Shown piece by piece: positions 28,428 to 38,591 of a DNA stretch of 64,000 nucleotides. Both the position numbers and the translations under genes were made by a program. Origin of the DNA: Flagellimonas olearia (GTDB lineage Bacteria > Bacteroidota > Bacteroidia > Flavobacteriales > Flavobacteriaceae). Every line of letters begins with the position of its first letter. Positions within the stretch are counted from its first letter, which is position 1. Under the pieces are notes generated by a model. That model did not search any database and was not told the DNA's origin. It saw only the letters and a program-made list of their open reading frames with translations. Location: positions 124,001 through 188,000 of the forward strand of contig NZ_WELG01000002.1 of assembly GCF_009184425.1 (NCBI RefSeq), given 5' to 3'.

Positions 28428-28628
28428 AATATGTTTTTATCGGACCGAAACTATCTCCCCCAAGAGGCTGGATTTAGGTTGCGGTTTCCGTCGTTTTTAA
28501 TTGTATGAATTCCCTAAGATACTGAAAAAACCGTGCCAGTTCTTTATGGGTCCGCTTAATTTTTTGTTAAACGGTCGGGGCATCATATCCTTATGAAAAA
28601 CGTATTTTTATGCCATTAATTATACGAA

Positions 28629-29408
28629 ATGGAAAAACCACTTATCCTGGTCACCAATGATGATGGAATTACCGCTCCGGGCCTTAGGGCCTTGATACGG
28701 ACCATGAAAGAAATAGGGGACGTTATTGTTGTGGCCCCGGACAGCCCCCAATCGGGCATGGGACATGCCATTACCGTGGATAGTACCCTGTTCTCCAAGA
28801 AGGTGGTCGTAGACCATAAAGAGGGCGCTCCGTTTGAATATAGCTGTAGCGGGACCCCAGCGGACTGTGTAAAGTTGGCCCTTAAAGTAATCTTGGAGCG
28901 AAAACCGGATATTTGCGTGAGTGGCATCAACCACGGTTCCAACTCTTCCATCAATGTCATCTATTCCGGCACCATGAGTGCTGCCATAGAGGCAGGGATC
29001 GAGGGTATTCCTGCCATTGGGTTTTCCCTGTGTGATTATTCATGGGAGGCCAATTTTGAGCCTTCCTTAAAACCCATCAAAAAGATTGTGGTCGAGGCCT
29101 TGGCCAATGGGATACCCAAGGGAACCGTACTCAATGTGAACATTCCCAAAACCTCTGAAGAGCCCAAAGGCATCAAGGTTTGTAGACAGGCAAGAGGGAA
29201 CTGGAAGGAGGAGTTTGACAAGCGTACCAGTCCATCCGGAAAGGATTACTACTGGTTAACAGGCGAATTTGAGCTTTTGGACAAAGGAGAGGATACGGAT
29301 GAATGGGCGTTGGCCAACGGTTATATTTCGGTGGTTCCCACCCAATTTGACCTTACGGCCCACCACGCCATATCGAACATAAACAACTGGAACTTGAATG
29401 GACACTAA
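28629..29408 (+). CDS. surE: 5'/3'-nucleotidase SurE
   Basis: A 259-aa metal-dependent phosphatase that removes phosphate from nucleoside monophosphates. The N-terminal signature LVTNDDGITAPGLRAL carries the Asp-Asp metal ligands, SPQSGMG follows, and GINHGSNSSINVIYSGTMSAA is the second active-site loop. Cytoplasmic, usual length. The gene overlaps the following small membrane protein by 11 bp and heads the surE-lpxB-comEC operon. A 201-bp spacer separates it from the divergent prc. Confidence 0.97.
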   Translation: MEKPLILVTNDDGITAPGLRALIRTMKEIGDVIVVAPDSPQSGMGHAITVDSTLFSKKVVVDHKEGAPFEYSCSGTPADCVKLALKVILERKPDICVSGINHGSNSSINVIYSGTMSAAIEAGIEGIPAIGFSLCDYSWEANFEPSLKPIKKIVVEALANGIPKGTVLNVNIPKTSEEPKGIKVCRQARGNWKEEFDKRTSPSGKDYYWLTGEFELLDKGEDTDEWALANGYISVVPTQFDLTAHHAISNINNWNLNGH

Positions 29409-29685
29409 AAAGGAAATCATTATCGGTTTTGCTGTGGGCATCATAGCAAACACTTTTGGCACTTTACTATACATTCTTTTGTTTTCCGATATCGGTATTG
29501 TGGATACCTTCAATGCTGCCGTGGAACAAGGCCATATTGGCAGTTTATTGGCCTTGGGTGCCATTTTGAACCTGATTGCATTCTTCGGGTTTCTCCGTAT
29601 CAAAAGGGATTTGAGGGCAAGAGGGGTCATGATTGCCACATTGTTGACCGCCTTGGTGATTTTGGCCTACAAAGTTTTGTTCTAA
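29398..29685 (+). CDS. small membrane protein of unknown function
   Basis: A 95-aa protein with three likely membrane helices (about residues 6-27, 47-67 and 74-93) and a short basic loop (RIKRDLRARG). I do not recognise a family with known function. Its start overlaps surE by 11 bp and lpxB begins 20 bp after its stop, so it is translated as part of the operon; linkage to lpxB may hint at an envelope role. Confidence 0.8.
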   Translation: MDTKKEIIIGFAVGIIANTFGTLLYILLFSDIGIVDTFNAAVEQGHIGSLLALGAILNLIAFFGFLRIKRDLRARGVMIATLLTALVILAYKVLF

Positions 29686-29705
29686 TTGAACTTGAGCATT
29701 ATACG

Positions 29706-30818
29706 ATGAAGTATTATATCATAGCAGGTGAGGCTTCCGGCGATTTGCACGGCTCCAACCTTATCAAGGCACTGAAGCAAGAAGATCTTGACGCGGATAT
29801 CCGTTGTTGGGGCGGTGATTTGATGCAGCAGGCCGGAGGACAGCTGGCCAAGCACTACAAGGACATGGCCTTTATGGGATTTCTTGAGGTGATCATGAAC
29901 ATCCCCACTATTTTTAAAAACATCGCTTTTTGCAAGGAAGACATCAAAAAATTCAATCCGGATGTGGTCATTTTTATTGATTTTTCCGGCTTCAACCTTC
30001 GGATAGCCCAATGGGCCAAACAAAACGGTTTTAAAACCAACTACTACATTTCCCCTCAAATATGGGCCTCAAGGGAGGGCCGTATCCAAAAAATCAAGCG
30101 CGACATTGATGCGATGTACGTTATCCTTCCTTTTGAAAAGGAGTTCTATGAAAAAAAGCATGGATACCCCGTACAGTTTGTGGGTCACCCCCTTATCGAT
30201 GCCATAGAGAACACCCCTTTGGTGGACGAGGCCTCTTTCAGAAAAGAAAGTGGATTGGACGCCCAGAAACCTATTATTGCCTTACTTCCTGGAAGCAGAA
30301 AACAGGAGGTTCAAAAGATGTTGGACGTGATGCTATCCGTAAAAGGTGATTTTTCCGAATATCAATTCGTGATTGCCGGAGCCCCAAGCCTACCCGACGA
30401 TTTTTACGCTCCTTTCCTAAAGGAAAACAGGGTGGGTTATGTATCCAACAAAACCTATTCCTTGCTCAAACATTCCCATGCGGCACTAGTGACCAGTGGG
30501 ACAGCCACTTTGGAAACGGCCCTTTTTGGCATTCCCCAAGTGGTATGCTACAAGGGCAATTGGATTTCGTACCAAATTGCCAAACGCATCATCACACTCG
30601 ACTTTATTTCACTGGTCAATCTGATTATGGGAAGAGAGGTGGTCAAAGAACTCATCCAAAATGACCTGACCACCAAAAACCTCAAAAAAGAGCTTTCAAA
30701 AATAGCGGTCGGCCCCGAGCGGGAACGCATTTTAGAAGACTATGAATTACTTCGCGAAAAATTAGGCGGAAAAGGTGCCAGTCAATTAGCCGCCCGATTA
30801 ATCGTTGAAAATGCTTAG
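29706..30818 (+). CDS. lpxB: lipid-A-disaccharide synthase LpxB
   Basis: A 370-aa peripheral membrane glycosyltransferase joining UDP-2,3-diacylglucosamine and lipid X to lipid A disaccharide. Motifs: N-terminal IAGEASGDLHGSNLIKAL, FIDFSGFNLRIAQWAK, YYISPQIWASREGRIQKIK, GHPLIDA, LLPGSRKQEVQKM and VTSGTATLETALFGIPQVVCYK. Consistent with an LPS-bearing outer membrane, as are lptC and lptE elsewhere in the window. The stop overlaps the possible early start of the NlpC/P60 gene. Confidence 0.97.
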   Translation: MKYYIIAGEASGDLHGSNLIKALKQEDLDADIRCWGGDLMQQAGGQLAKHYKDMAFMGFLEVIMNIPTIFKNIAFCKEDIKKFNPDVVIFIDFSGFNLRIAQWAKQNGFKTNYYISPQIWASREGRIQKIKRDIDAMYVILPFEKEFYEKKHGYPVQFVGHPLIDAIENTPLVDEASFRKESGLDAQKPIIALLPGSRKQEVQKMLDVMLSVKGDFSEYQFVIAGAPSLPDDFYAPFLKENRVGYVSNKTYSLLKHSHAALVTSGTATLETALFGIPQVVCYKGNWISYQIAKRIITLDFISLVNLIMGREVVKELIQNDLTTKNLKKELSKIAVGPERERILEDYELLREKLGGKGASQLAARLIVENA

Positions 30819-30852
30819 ATTTAACGCCCAAGAAAGCAATACAATTTCTTGG

Positions 30853-31398
30853 ATGTTACGCAAAACCATTTTCTTACTGTTTCTTTTTGCCCTGATCGGC
30901 TGCGGCCCAGGCAAGAGAAAACGAACCTACAGCAAGACCCGAACCGTTACGGTAGAGGGGTCCACCAAAGAGACATCCCCCGAAGAAAAACCAGAAAAGG
31001 AAGAACGTGAAAATGCCAAGGCCGAGGCCATCATTTCCACCGCTATGGGCTTTTCTGGAACACGCTACAAATACGGGGGCACCACCAAAAAAGGTATGGA
31101 TTGTTCTGGATTGGTCTATGTTTCCTTAAAGGAAAACGAAATCCTATTCCCAAGAACTTCGTACCAAATGGCACTAGAGGGCGAAAAAATTCAGGTGGAA
31201 GACGTAGAAAAGGGCGATTTGCTCTTTTTTAAGACAAGTAAAACAGGAAAACGCATCAACCATGTGGGCCTTGTGGTGGATGTGGATGGAGACGACATTA
31301 AATTCATTCATGCCACGACCTCAAGAGGCGTTCTGGTATCCTCATTACGGGAGGGATATTGGAACTATGCCTTTGTAAAGGCCATGCGTATCTTGTAG
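30853..31398 (+). CDS. NlpC/P60 (C40) peptidase lipoprotein
   Basis: About 181 aa from the ATG at 30853, which gives a clean lipoprotein signal (MLRKTIFLLFLFALIGC, Cys17); an earlier ATG at 30811 in the same frame overlaps lpxB and cannot be excluded. After a basic and then acidic linker comes the NlpC/P60 domain with Cys84 in MDCSGLVYVSL, His137 in RINHVGLVV and His153 in FIHATTSRG as the likely catalytic triad. It probably cleaves peptide stems of peptidoglycan in the periplasm. Embedded between lpxB and comEC. Confidence 0.92.
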   Translation: MLRKTIFLLFLFALIGCGPGKRKRTYSKTRTVTVEGSTKETSPEEKPEKEERENAKAEAIISTAMGFSGTRYKYGGTTKKGMDCSGLVYVSLKENEILFPRTSYQMALEGEKIQVEDVEKGDLLFFKTSKTGKRINHVGLVVDVDGDDIKFIHATTSRGVLVSSLREGYWNYAFVKAMRIL

Positions 31399-33413
31399 TG
31401 CGCTCGTTTAATTTTGTGTCCATCAAACTCACAATATTTCTCATTGTGGGGATTGTTTTGGGCTTTTATCTGGATATCGCCCCCCGCATCCCGTTCATTG
31501 CGATTTGTATCATGCTCCCCATCCTGTACTTTACCTATAAAAGGCAGGCAAGAGATGGTATTCCCTTTTTTGAGTTGACCACCCTGCTTATAACCACATC
31601 CTTAGGTATGTTGGTGGTTAGTCTATCGCTCTCCAATAATTTGGGAAACCACTATTCCCATAACAATTTTACCCTGGACCAATTATGGCAACTGAAGGTA
31701 AAGGAGATCTTAAAACCCAATCCCTACACCCAACGCTATGTGGTTGAAGCGGAAGGTCTGGAACAAAAGGAGGCAACAGGTAAACTATTGCTGAGTCTTC
31801 CTGTGGATTCCACTAAGGAGAACTTTAAAATTGATGAGAAATTATTTGTGTTCACCAAGGCGGAAACCATACAACCTCCCCTGAATCCATATCAATTCAA
31901 TTACAAAGGCTACCTGAAAAAGCAGGGCATCTTTCATCAGATACGGACCAATCATGAATCTATTGTTGTGCAAGAAACATCCACTTCGACCATGGTTGGG
32001 TTGGCCTCGAGTTTTAGGGAACACCTCATCGCTAAATTGAAAGAGCATCCTTTTGGCAAAGACGAATTGGCCGTAATCCAAGCCCTATTATTAGGCCAAC
32101 GGGACGACATTTCAGAGGAAACCTATAACAACTACTCCAAAGCAGGGGCCATACACATCTTGGCGGTATCCGGACTGCATGTGGGCATCCTCCTTTTTAT
32201 CTTCCAATTTCTTTTATCGCCTCTGGAGCGTTTCCCAAAGGGAAAAACCTTGAAACTGGTCGGCGTGGTCTTCCTGTTATGGGCATATGCCTTTGTGGCC
32301 GGACTCTCCCCTTCCATCGTACGGGCCGTTACCATGTTTTCCTTTGTGGCCTATGCCCTCTATTTGAACCGGCCTACCAACGCCTTCAACATCATTGCAC
32401 TTTCCATGTGGTTTATTTTGTTGATAAAGCCTCTTTTCTTATTTCAAGTAGGGTTTCAAATGAGTTATGCTGCTGTTTTTGCCATTGTTTGGATCTATCC
32501 AAAATTGCAGCGGTTTTGGTTCCCGGAACACATCATCGTCCGCAAAATATGGCAATTGTTATCTGTGAGCTTGGCCGCCCAATTGGGAGTCTTACCCATT
32601 AGCCTGTTCTATTTCCATCAATTTCCGGCCTTGTTTTTTGTATCCAATCTTTTGATCATTCCCTTTTTGGGTTTGATTTTGGGCCTTGGCATTTTGGTCA
32701 TGGCTTTGGCCCTACTGAATCAACTTCCCACTTTTTTGGTGGTTTCCTATAATTGGGTCATACAAACCATAAATTCCATTGTGGGTTGGGTGGCCCAACA
32801 AGAGGAATTTGTAATCAAGGACATTCCGTTTGATGGTGTACAATTGGTTTTGGGCTACGCACTGGTCATTTCCGTGGTTGTATTCCTATCCCATACTAAG
32901 CGAAAACCTGCTCTGATTTTATGCACTGGCATCATTGCTTTCCAAACTTGGGGCATTTGGAACCAGATACAACTCAAGCAAAAAGAAGCCTTGGTCTTGG
33001 TCCACAAGTCCCAAAACACCATTTTGCTGCACCAGTTGGGGAATGCTTTACATATATATGCGCAGGATAGCCTTAATTCAGGTAGCATTGTTCGGGATTA
33101 TTCGGTAGCAGAACGAATCAAGACCATTGACAACACACAGCTCAAGAACAGCTATTCCATCGGACAAAAAAAGTTGTACATCATGGATAGTTTGGGGATT
33201 TATCCAGAAAACAAAAACCAAGATTTTGTGCTGCTCACCCAGTCCCCAAAAATCAATCTGGAGCGTTTATTGGACTCCGTTCGTCCCAAAATGGTACTGG
33301 CCGATGGCAGTAATTATCCCAGTTATGTATCTCGCTGGAAACGGACTTGCACCCAAAAAGAAATCCCTTTCCACCATACTGGTGAAAAGGGAGCTTATTA
33401 TTTCAATGATTAA
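31398..33413 (+). CDS. comEC: ComEC/Rec2-family competence membrane protein
   Basis: About 670 aa, polytopic. The N-terminal region has a DUF4131-like segment and an OB-like soluble part (about residues 85-205), then the Competence domain with a long series of helices (LLLGQRDDISEETYNNYSKAGAIHILAVSGLHVG, AYAFVAGLSPSIVRA). The C-terminal part is short and lacks an obvious HxHxDH metallo-beta-lactamase signature, as in many Bacteroidota ComEC proteins. It would form the channel for single-strand DNA uptake in natural transformation. I suggest a GTG start at 31398, overlapping the stop of the NlpC gene; GTG at 31416 or the earlier TTG at 31359 are alternatives. Confidence 0.9.
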   Translation: MRSFNFVSIKLTIFLIVGIVLGFYLDIAPRIPFIAICIMLPILYFTYKRQARDGIPFFELTTLLITTSLGMLVVSLSLSNNLGNHYSHNNFTLDQLWQLKVKEILKPNPYTQRYVVEAEGLEQKEATGKLLLSLPVDSTKENFKIDEKLFVFTKAETIQPPLNPYQFNYKGYLKKQGIFHQIRTNHESIVVQETSTSTMVGLASSFREHLIAKLKEHPFGKDELAVIQALLLGQRDDISEETYNNYSKAGAIHILAVSGLHVGILLFIFQFLLSPLERFPKGKTLKLVGVVFLLWAYAFVAGLSPSIVRAVTMFSFVAYALYLNRPTNAFNIIALSMWFILLIKPLFLFQVGFQMSYAAVFAIVWIYPKLQRFWFPEHIIVRKIWQLLSVSLAAQLGVLPISLFYFHQFPALFFVSNLLIIPFLGLILGLGILVMALALLNQLPTFLVVSYNWVIQTINSIVGWVAQQEEFVIKDIPFDGVQLVLGYALVISVVVFLSHTKRKPALILCTGIIAFQTWGIWNQIQLKQKEALVLVHKSQNTILLHQLGNALHIYAQDSLNSGSIVRDYSVAERIKTIDNTQLKNSYSIGQKKLYIMDSLGIYPENKNQDFVLLTQSPKINLERLLDSVRPKMVLADGSNYPSYVSRWKRTCTQKEIPFHHTGEKGAYYFND

Positions 33414-33426
33414 TTGCTAAATCTGA

Positions 33427-34929
33427 TTAGTTAACGTTCCCCATCCATTTTTTGATAAATGGACTTGCCGCAAAAAATATTAGTCCCGCTCCAACGGAAA
33501 CCCAAACTACATTCAAAAATATATTTGGCATTTCAACCACATTTTCCGGATCAAAGTTACCTCCGATCAGTCCTGCAATCAAATTCCCTAAAGCCGCACC
33601 CACAAACCATATTCCCATCATTTGGCCCAGATACTTTCCAGGGGATAATTTGCTCGTCGCACTAAGACCTACTGGACTAATTGTCAATTCACCTATGGAG
33701 TGTAAAAAGTAAGTAAGGATCAATGCAAACATTCCTGCCTTGGCACCACTAGCTGCCACATGTGCAGCTTCTACCATAACCCAAAACCCTAATCCAAGTA
33801 AAATCAGTCCAATGGCAAATTTAAATGGGGTGCGTATGTTAATATTTTTCGCAGCCAACTTTACCCAAAGTGCTCCAATGATTGGAGCAAAAATGATTAT
33901 AAATCCAGAATTGAAAGATTGCAACATGCCCGCTGGCATTTCCCAACCACCGATAAAACGATCCGTAAAGTCTCTGGCAAACAAGTTCAGTGAAGACGCA
34001 GCTTGTTCAAAACCAGACCAAAAAATGGCAATCCCAACAAAAAGGATAAAAATAATTGACACTTTTTTCTTTTCCTCAACAGACAACCCCCCATTGAAAA
34101 GTATGTTTAGAAAATATCCCATTGTAATGACAACAATGATCAAACCAAGAGCTTGTGCAATTCCAGTAGCCGTGGTAACATCAATATAATTGTATAACTG
34201 TAAAATCACCAACAGTATCAATACAATCGCAATTATGGCATATGTGACCAAACTATTTGATTTTTTTGTTTTCTCCATTTGCTTGACTTTTGGCTCGACA
34301 CCGATATCACCAAGATGCTTTGGAGCAAAATACTTATATGCTATCAAGCCCAGCAACATTCCCAATGCAGCAAGTCCAAAACCTAAGTGCCAGTTATATT
34401 CAGCTAGAAGCGGCACAAAAATTTGTCCGAAAAATGACCCAAGGTTGATTCCCATATAGAATATGGAAAATCCAGCATCACGCTTGGCTCCATCTTCATT
34501 TTCATAAAGCTCTCCCACCAGCGTACTTATATTTCCCTTTAACAGCCCAGTTCCCAAAGCCACAAAGGCCAAACCTGCAAAAAATATTGCCGGAGATCCT
34601 GGTATTGCAAGAATCAAATGGCCTATCATGATAAGGACACCTCCATAAAAAACCGCCTTTCTCTGCCCAAAAATATTATCGGCCAACCAACCGCCGGGCA
34701 ATGTCATTAAGTAAACCGAAGCTGTATAGAGTCCGTACACTGCTCCCGCCGTTTCCGTGGTCAGGCCAAGACCTTCTTGCACAACATCCGTGGTCATGAA
34801 CAAAATAAGGATGGCCCTCATACCGTAATAGCTGAAACGTTCCCACATTTCAGCAGCAAACAAGACATAAAGCCCTTTAGGATGGCTAAACTTATTATTG
34901 CCTGTGGTAGATTTAATAACTTCCGACAT
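33427..34929 (-). CDS. POT/PTR-family peptide MFS transporter
   Basis: A 500-aa proton-coupled oligopeptide transporter with 12-14 membrane helices. POT signatures: an N-terminal ExxERFxYYG-like block (AAEMWERFSYYGMRAILILF), GGWLADNIFGQRKAVFYGG and FSIFYMGINLGSFFGQIF. It lies 15 bp downstream of the DPP-IV-like peptidase on the minus strand, so extracellular or periplasmic peptides cleaved by that enzyme would be taken up here. Base composition is more AT-rich than the flanking genes, but no other sign of transfer is seen. Convergent with comEC with a 13-bp gap. Confidence 0.94.
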   Translation of the reverse strand: MSEVIKSTTGNNKFSHPKGLYVLFAAEMWERFSYYGMRAILILFMTTDVVQEGLGLTTETAGAVYGLYTASVYLMTLPGGWLADNIFGQRKAVFYGGVLIMIGHLILAIPGSPAIFFAGLAFVALGTGLLKGNISTLVGELYENEDGAKRDAGFSIFYMGINLGSFFGQIFVPLLAEYNWHLGFGLAALGMLLGLIAYKYFAPKHLGDIGVEPKVKQMEKTKKSNSLVTYAIIAIVLILLVILQLYNYIDVTTATGIAQALGLIIVVITMGYFLNILFNGGLSVEEKKKVSIIFILFVGIAIFWSGFEQAASSLNLFARDFTDRFIGGWEMPAGMLQSFNSGFIIIFAPIIGALWVKLAAKNINIRTPFKFAIGLILLGLGFWVMVEAAHVAASGAKAGMFALILTYFLHSIGELTISPVGLSATSKLSPGKYLGQMMGIWFVGAALGNLIAGLIGGNFDPENVVEMPNIFLNVVWVSVGAGLIFFAASPFIKKWMGNVN

Positions 34930-34944
34930 ATCTAGTTAGTTTGG

Positions 34945-37104
34945 TTACAAATTTTCCTTGATGAAATTGGTCATTTTGGTGTACAGGTGCAATCGGGTAT
35001 TTCCTCCATGGATGCCATGATTTTTATCGGGGTAAATGGCCCAATCAAAAGGCTTGTTGGCCTGCACCAAGGCCTCTATCATTCGCATGGTGTTTTGCAC
35101 GTGTACATTGTCATCCCCGGAGCCATGCACCAATAAATATTTCCCTTTCAACAATTCTGGATAATTGAATGGGGAATTATCATCGTACCCTGATGGATTT
35201 TCCTGCGGGGTCTGCATATAACGTTCGGTGTAAATGGTATCGTAGAAACGCCACGAAGTTACCGGGGCCACGGCAATCGCCATTTCAAATACATCATTGC
35301 CCTTTAAGATACAGTTGGTAGACATGAATCCACCATAACTCCAGCCCCAAATCCCAGTTCTATTCGCATCGATATAGGGGAGTTCGCTCAATTTTTTGGC
35401 CGCTGCAATCTGGTCTTCCACCTCATATTTACCAAGCTCCTTTTGGGTAATCTTTTTAAAATCACTCCCTTTTAGCCCAGTACCTCTTCCATCCACACAG
35501 GCCACAATATACCCTTCACTGGCCAACATCTGGTGCCAATAATCCTTATCGCGCAACCATCTATTGGCGACTTCTTGGGAACCTGGACCACTGTATTGGA
35601 ACATGAACAAGGGGTATTTTTTATTCGGATCAAAGTCTGCCGGTTTTATCATCCACATGTTTAGGTCATTCCCATTGATGTTAATGGTGGAAAATTCCTT
35701 TGGGGCGATCTCGTAACCCTCAAGTTTGTCCCCAAGTTTTGAATTGTCTTTGATGGCCTTCACCAATTTTCCGTCGGATGCGGTATGAAGTGTAAATTCA
35801 TAAGGCGTTTCGGAACTGGAAAACGTATTGATGAAATAGGTGAAATCCGTGCTAAAGGCCGCAGCATTTGTTCCTGCTTTGGTGCTCAGTCTTTTCTTTT
35901 TCTTTCCCTTGCTCGAGATACTGTACACATCCCGATTAATGGAACCGTTCTCCACGGATTGATAGTAGATCTTATCCTTGGCCCCATCGTATCCATAATA
36001 CCGGGTCACCTCCCAAGGCCCCTCGGTTATACGGTTCTTCAGCCTGCCATCCTTATGATGTAGGTACAGATGGTTATATCCATCCCCTTCACTGGTCCAA
36101 ATAAAACTATCATTCGGTAAAAAAGTAAGGTCATCATCAATATCCACATAAGCTTTGTCCTTTTCTTCCAACAAAATGGCAACCGAGTTGTCCTTGGCAT
36201 TCACATCGAGTAGCTTAAGGTCGTTTTGGTGTCGGTTGAGGGTCTGTACGCTCAAGTGATCGGGACTGTTCATCCACTTGATGCGGGGAATATAGTAGGG
36301 ATTGCCCAAATCCACTTTGGTTATGGAACCTGACGTTACATCCAGCATGTGCAAGGTTACTGTGGAATTGCTCTCTCCCGCCTTGGGGTATTTAAACTCG
36401 TAAGGAAAAGGATAGAGTCCCTGACCATAAATATCCATGGAAAACATGGGGACTTCGGTTTCATCAAACCGTAAAAAGGCAATCTTGGAACCTTCACTGT
36501 TCCACTCAAAGGCACGGACAAAGGCAAATTCCTCTTCATACACCCAATCCGTGACCCCATTGATGATGGTCCCCTTGCTCCCATCCGTGGTTATTTGTTG
36601 TACCGTCTTGGAGGCTACATTGAATATATATAGGTTGTTGTTATCCACATAGGCCACCTGGGATCCATCCGGGGATAACATGGGTTCTTGAATTTTGGTA
36701 TCGCTGACCTTTGTCAAACTTTTGGTGGCAATGTCGTACACATAATAAATTCCCAAGGTTGACCTCCTAAAAATGGGCTCCATCTCCGTGGCCAACAAAA
36801 TTTTGGATTCATCCTCACTAAAGGCATACGATGTAAAAAAAGGAACCGCACCTCCCGAAGTCACTATGGTTTCCACCTTTTGCAAGGTTTCATAATCATA
36901 TTTATCCAAACTACTGGTCCAGGGAGAACGCATAAAATTCAATATGGTATACTGTTTTCCATTTTTCATGGAACGGAGTACGTCCATTTGCTCAGTCCTA
37001 AATTCCCCTCCCCAAATTTCTTCGAGGGTGATTTTTTTCTTTTGGGCAGTTGAAAAAGTCAAAAATCCTAAAAGGGACAGGATCAGGAGGAACTGTTTAT
37101 TCAT
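34945..37104 (-). CDS. S9 family dipeptidyl-peptidase IV-like serine peptidase
   Basis: A 719-aa exported peptidase (signal MNKQFLLILSLLGFLTFSTAQ). The N-terminal about 450 residues are a beta-propeller (DPPIV_N) and the C-terminal part is an alpha/beta hydrolase: nucleophile Ser in GWSYGG, Asp in GSGDDNVH and His in DKNHGIHGG. Such enzymes release N-terminal Xaa-Pro dipeptides. Paired with the peptide transporter directly downstream. It is divergent from the HMG-CoA reductase gene across a 182-bp intergenic region. Confidence 0.95.
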   Translation of the reverse strand: MNKQFLLILSLLGFLTFSTAQKKKITLEEIWGGEFRTEQMDVLRSMKNGKQYTILNFMRSPWTSSLDKYDYETLQKVETIVTSGGAVPFFTSYAFSEDESKILLATEMEPIFRRSTLGIYYVYDIATKSLTKVSDTKIQEPMLSPDGSQVAYVDNNNLYIFNVASKTVQQITTDGSKGTIINGVTDWVYEEEFAFVRAFEWNSEGSKIAFLRFDETEVPMFSMDIYGQGLYPFPYEFKYPKAGESNSTVTLHMLDVTSGSITKVDLGNPYYIPRIKWMNSPDHLSVQTLNRHQNDLKLLDVNAKDNSVAILLEEKDKAYVDIDDDLTFLPNDSFIWTSEGDGYNHLYLHHKDGRLKNRITEGPWEVTRYYGYDGAKDKIYYQSVENGSINRDVYSISSKGKKKKRLSTKAGTNAAAFSTDFTYFINTFSSSETPYEFTLHTASDGKLVKAIKDNSKLGDKLEGYEIAPKEFSTININGNDLNMWMIKPADFDPNKKYPLFMFQYSGPGSQEVANRWLRDKDYWHQMLASEGYIVACVDGRGTGLKGSDFKKITQKELGKYEVEDQIAAAKKLSELPYIDANRTGIWGWSYGGFMSTNCILKGNDVFEMAIAVAPVTSWRFYDTIYTERYMQTPQENPSGYDDNSPFNYPELLKGKYLLVHGSGDDNVHVQNTMRMIEALVQANKPFDWAIYPDKNHGIHGGNTRLHLYTKMTNFIKENL

Positions 37105-37259
37105 GTGAAGAAAAAATTATTTAAAACCGTCAAGTTTACTAATATTTATCGGAAAAATAAACTTAAATGTTGCATTTGCAACAAGAATTGATTTCCCCAA
37201 AAAGCCCTTTTTAGACCATCCCCAGGACAATCTGGATATCGACAAAGTACAATTATCTT

Positions 37260-37267
37260 TATATTTG
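37260..37267 (+). promoter_or_regulatory. possible -7 box before HMG-CoA reductase
   Basis: TATATTTG fits TAnnTTTG, 19 bp before the ATG at 37287. No convincing TTTG is seen at -33, so the call is tentative. Confidence 0.35.
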
Positions 37268-37286
37268 AACCCTTTAACCAAACACT

Positions 37287-38591
37287 ATGGACACCCCTGT
37301 TGAAGGTTTTTCCAAACGCTCCAAGGCCGAAAAGATAGCCTATATTGCCGAGCACTTCACCAAAGACCCCGAAGCCTCCAAAAAATTACTGGAGCAGTAT
37401 TGGAATCCGGACCCTGCGGTCCAGAAGCTGCATGACGAGTTCATAGAGAACACCATTTCCAATTATTACCTCCCTTTTGCCATAGCACCCAATTTTTTGA
37501 TCAACGAAAAACTGTACGTCATTCCCATGGCCATTGAGGAAAGTTCCGTAGTGGCCGCTGCCAGCAAGGCTGCCAAATTCTGGTTGGACCGGGGCGGGTT
37601 CAAGGCCAAAGTCATTGACACTGAAAAGGTGGGACAGGTACATTTTATATATAGAGGGGATGCTCAAAAACTCCAACGCTTTTTTGAGGCGTTAAAACCG
37701 AAGCTCATCCAGAGTGTGTCTTCCATTACCCAAAACATGGAAAAACGTGGCGGGGGTATCAAGAATATAGAGTTACGAGATCTAAGTGACAAAATAGAAG
37801 GCTACCATCAATTGCATTGTACGTTTGAGACCTTGGATGCCATGGGGGCCAACTTCATCAATTCGTGTTTGGAGCAGTTTGCCAAGACCTTGAAAGATGA
37901 AGCAGCTTCATATGCCAACTTCAGTCCTGAGGAACAGCAGATTGAAGTGGTGATGAGTATTCTTTCCAACTACGTTCCACATTGCTTGGTCCAGGCCGAA
38001 GTAAGCTGTCCTGTTTCACAATTTGAACAGGGCGGGATATCCGCGGAAAAATTTGTGCAGGCCGTGAATATCGCCAAAGTAGAACCCTACCGTGCCGTGA
38101 CCCATAACAAAGGAATTATGAACGGGGTGGATGCGGTGGTCTTGGCCACTGGGAACGATTTTAGGGCCGTGGAAGCCGGGGTACATGCCTATGCTTCCAA
38201 AGATGGGCAATATTCCAGCCTTACCCATGCCTCCATCAAAGATGGAACCTTCACCTTTTGGATTGAACTGCCCTTGGCATTGGGTACAGTGGGTGGACTT
38301 ACCTCTTTGCACCCCTTGGTGAAATTGGGACTGGAAATCCTTCAAAACCCGACTGCCAAAGAACTGATGCAGATTGTGGCCGTTGCTGGATTGGCACAGA
38401 ATTTTGCAGCACTGCGATCACTGGTCACTACGGGCATCCAAAAAGGGCATATGAAAATGCACTTGATGAACATGCTCAACCAAATGGGGGCCTCAGAAAG
38501 TGAAAAACAACAATTGGTCCAGCATTTCAAGGACCGAACCGTGACCAATGCTTCGGTAAAAGAAGCGTTGGAAAAGATACAGTCCCAATAA
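37287..38591 (+). CDS. class II (degradative-type) hydroxymethylglutaryl-CoA reductase
   Basis: A 434-aa soluble enzyme interconverting HMG-CoA and mevalonate. Features of class II enzymes: ENTISNYYLPFAIAPNF, the catalytic Glu in PMAIEESSVVAAASKAAKFW, Lys in THNKGIMNGVDAVVLATGND together with the active-site Asp, and no membrane domain. In Flavobacteriaceae this is the biosynthetic enzyme of the mevalonate route to isoprenoids despite its degradative name. The stop overlaps the start of the GHMP kinase as TAATG, so both are translated together. Confidence 0.95.
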   Translation: MDTPVEGFSKRSKAEKIAYIAEHFTKDPEASKKLLEQYWNPDPAVQKLHDEFIENTISNYYLPFAIAPNFLINEKLYVIPMAIEESSVVAAASKAAKFWLDRGGFKAKVIDTEKVGQVHFIYRGDAQKLQRFFEALKPKLIQSVSSITQNMEKRGGGIKNIELRDLSDKIEGYHQLHCTFETLDAMGANFINSCLEQFAKTLKDEAASYANFSPEEQQIEVVMSILSNYVPHCLVQAEVSCPVSQFEQGGISAEKFVQAVNIAKVEPYRAVTHNKGIMNGVDAVVLATGNDFRAVEAGVHAYASKDGQYSSLTHASIKDGTFTFWIELPLALGTVGGLTSLHPLVKLGLEILQNPTAKELMQIVAVAGLAQNFAALRSLVTTGIQKGHMKMHLMNMLNQMGASESEKQQLVQHFKDRTVTNASVKEALEKIQSQ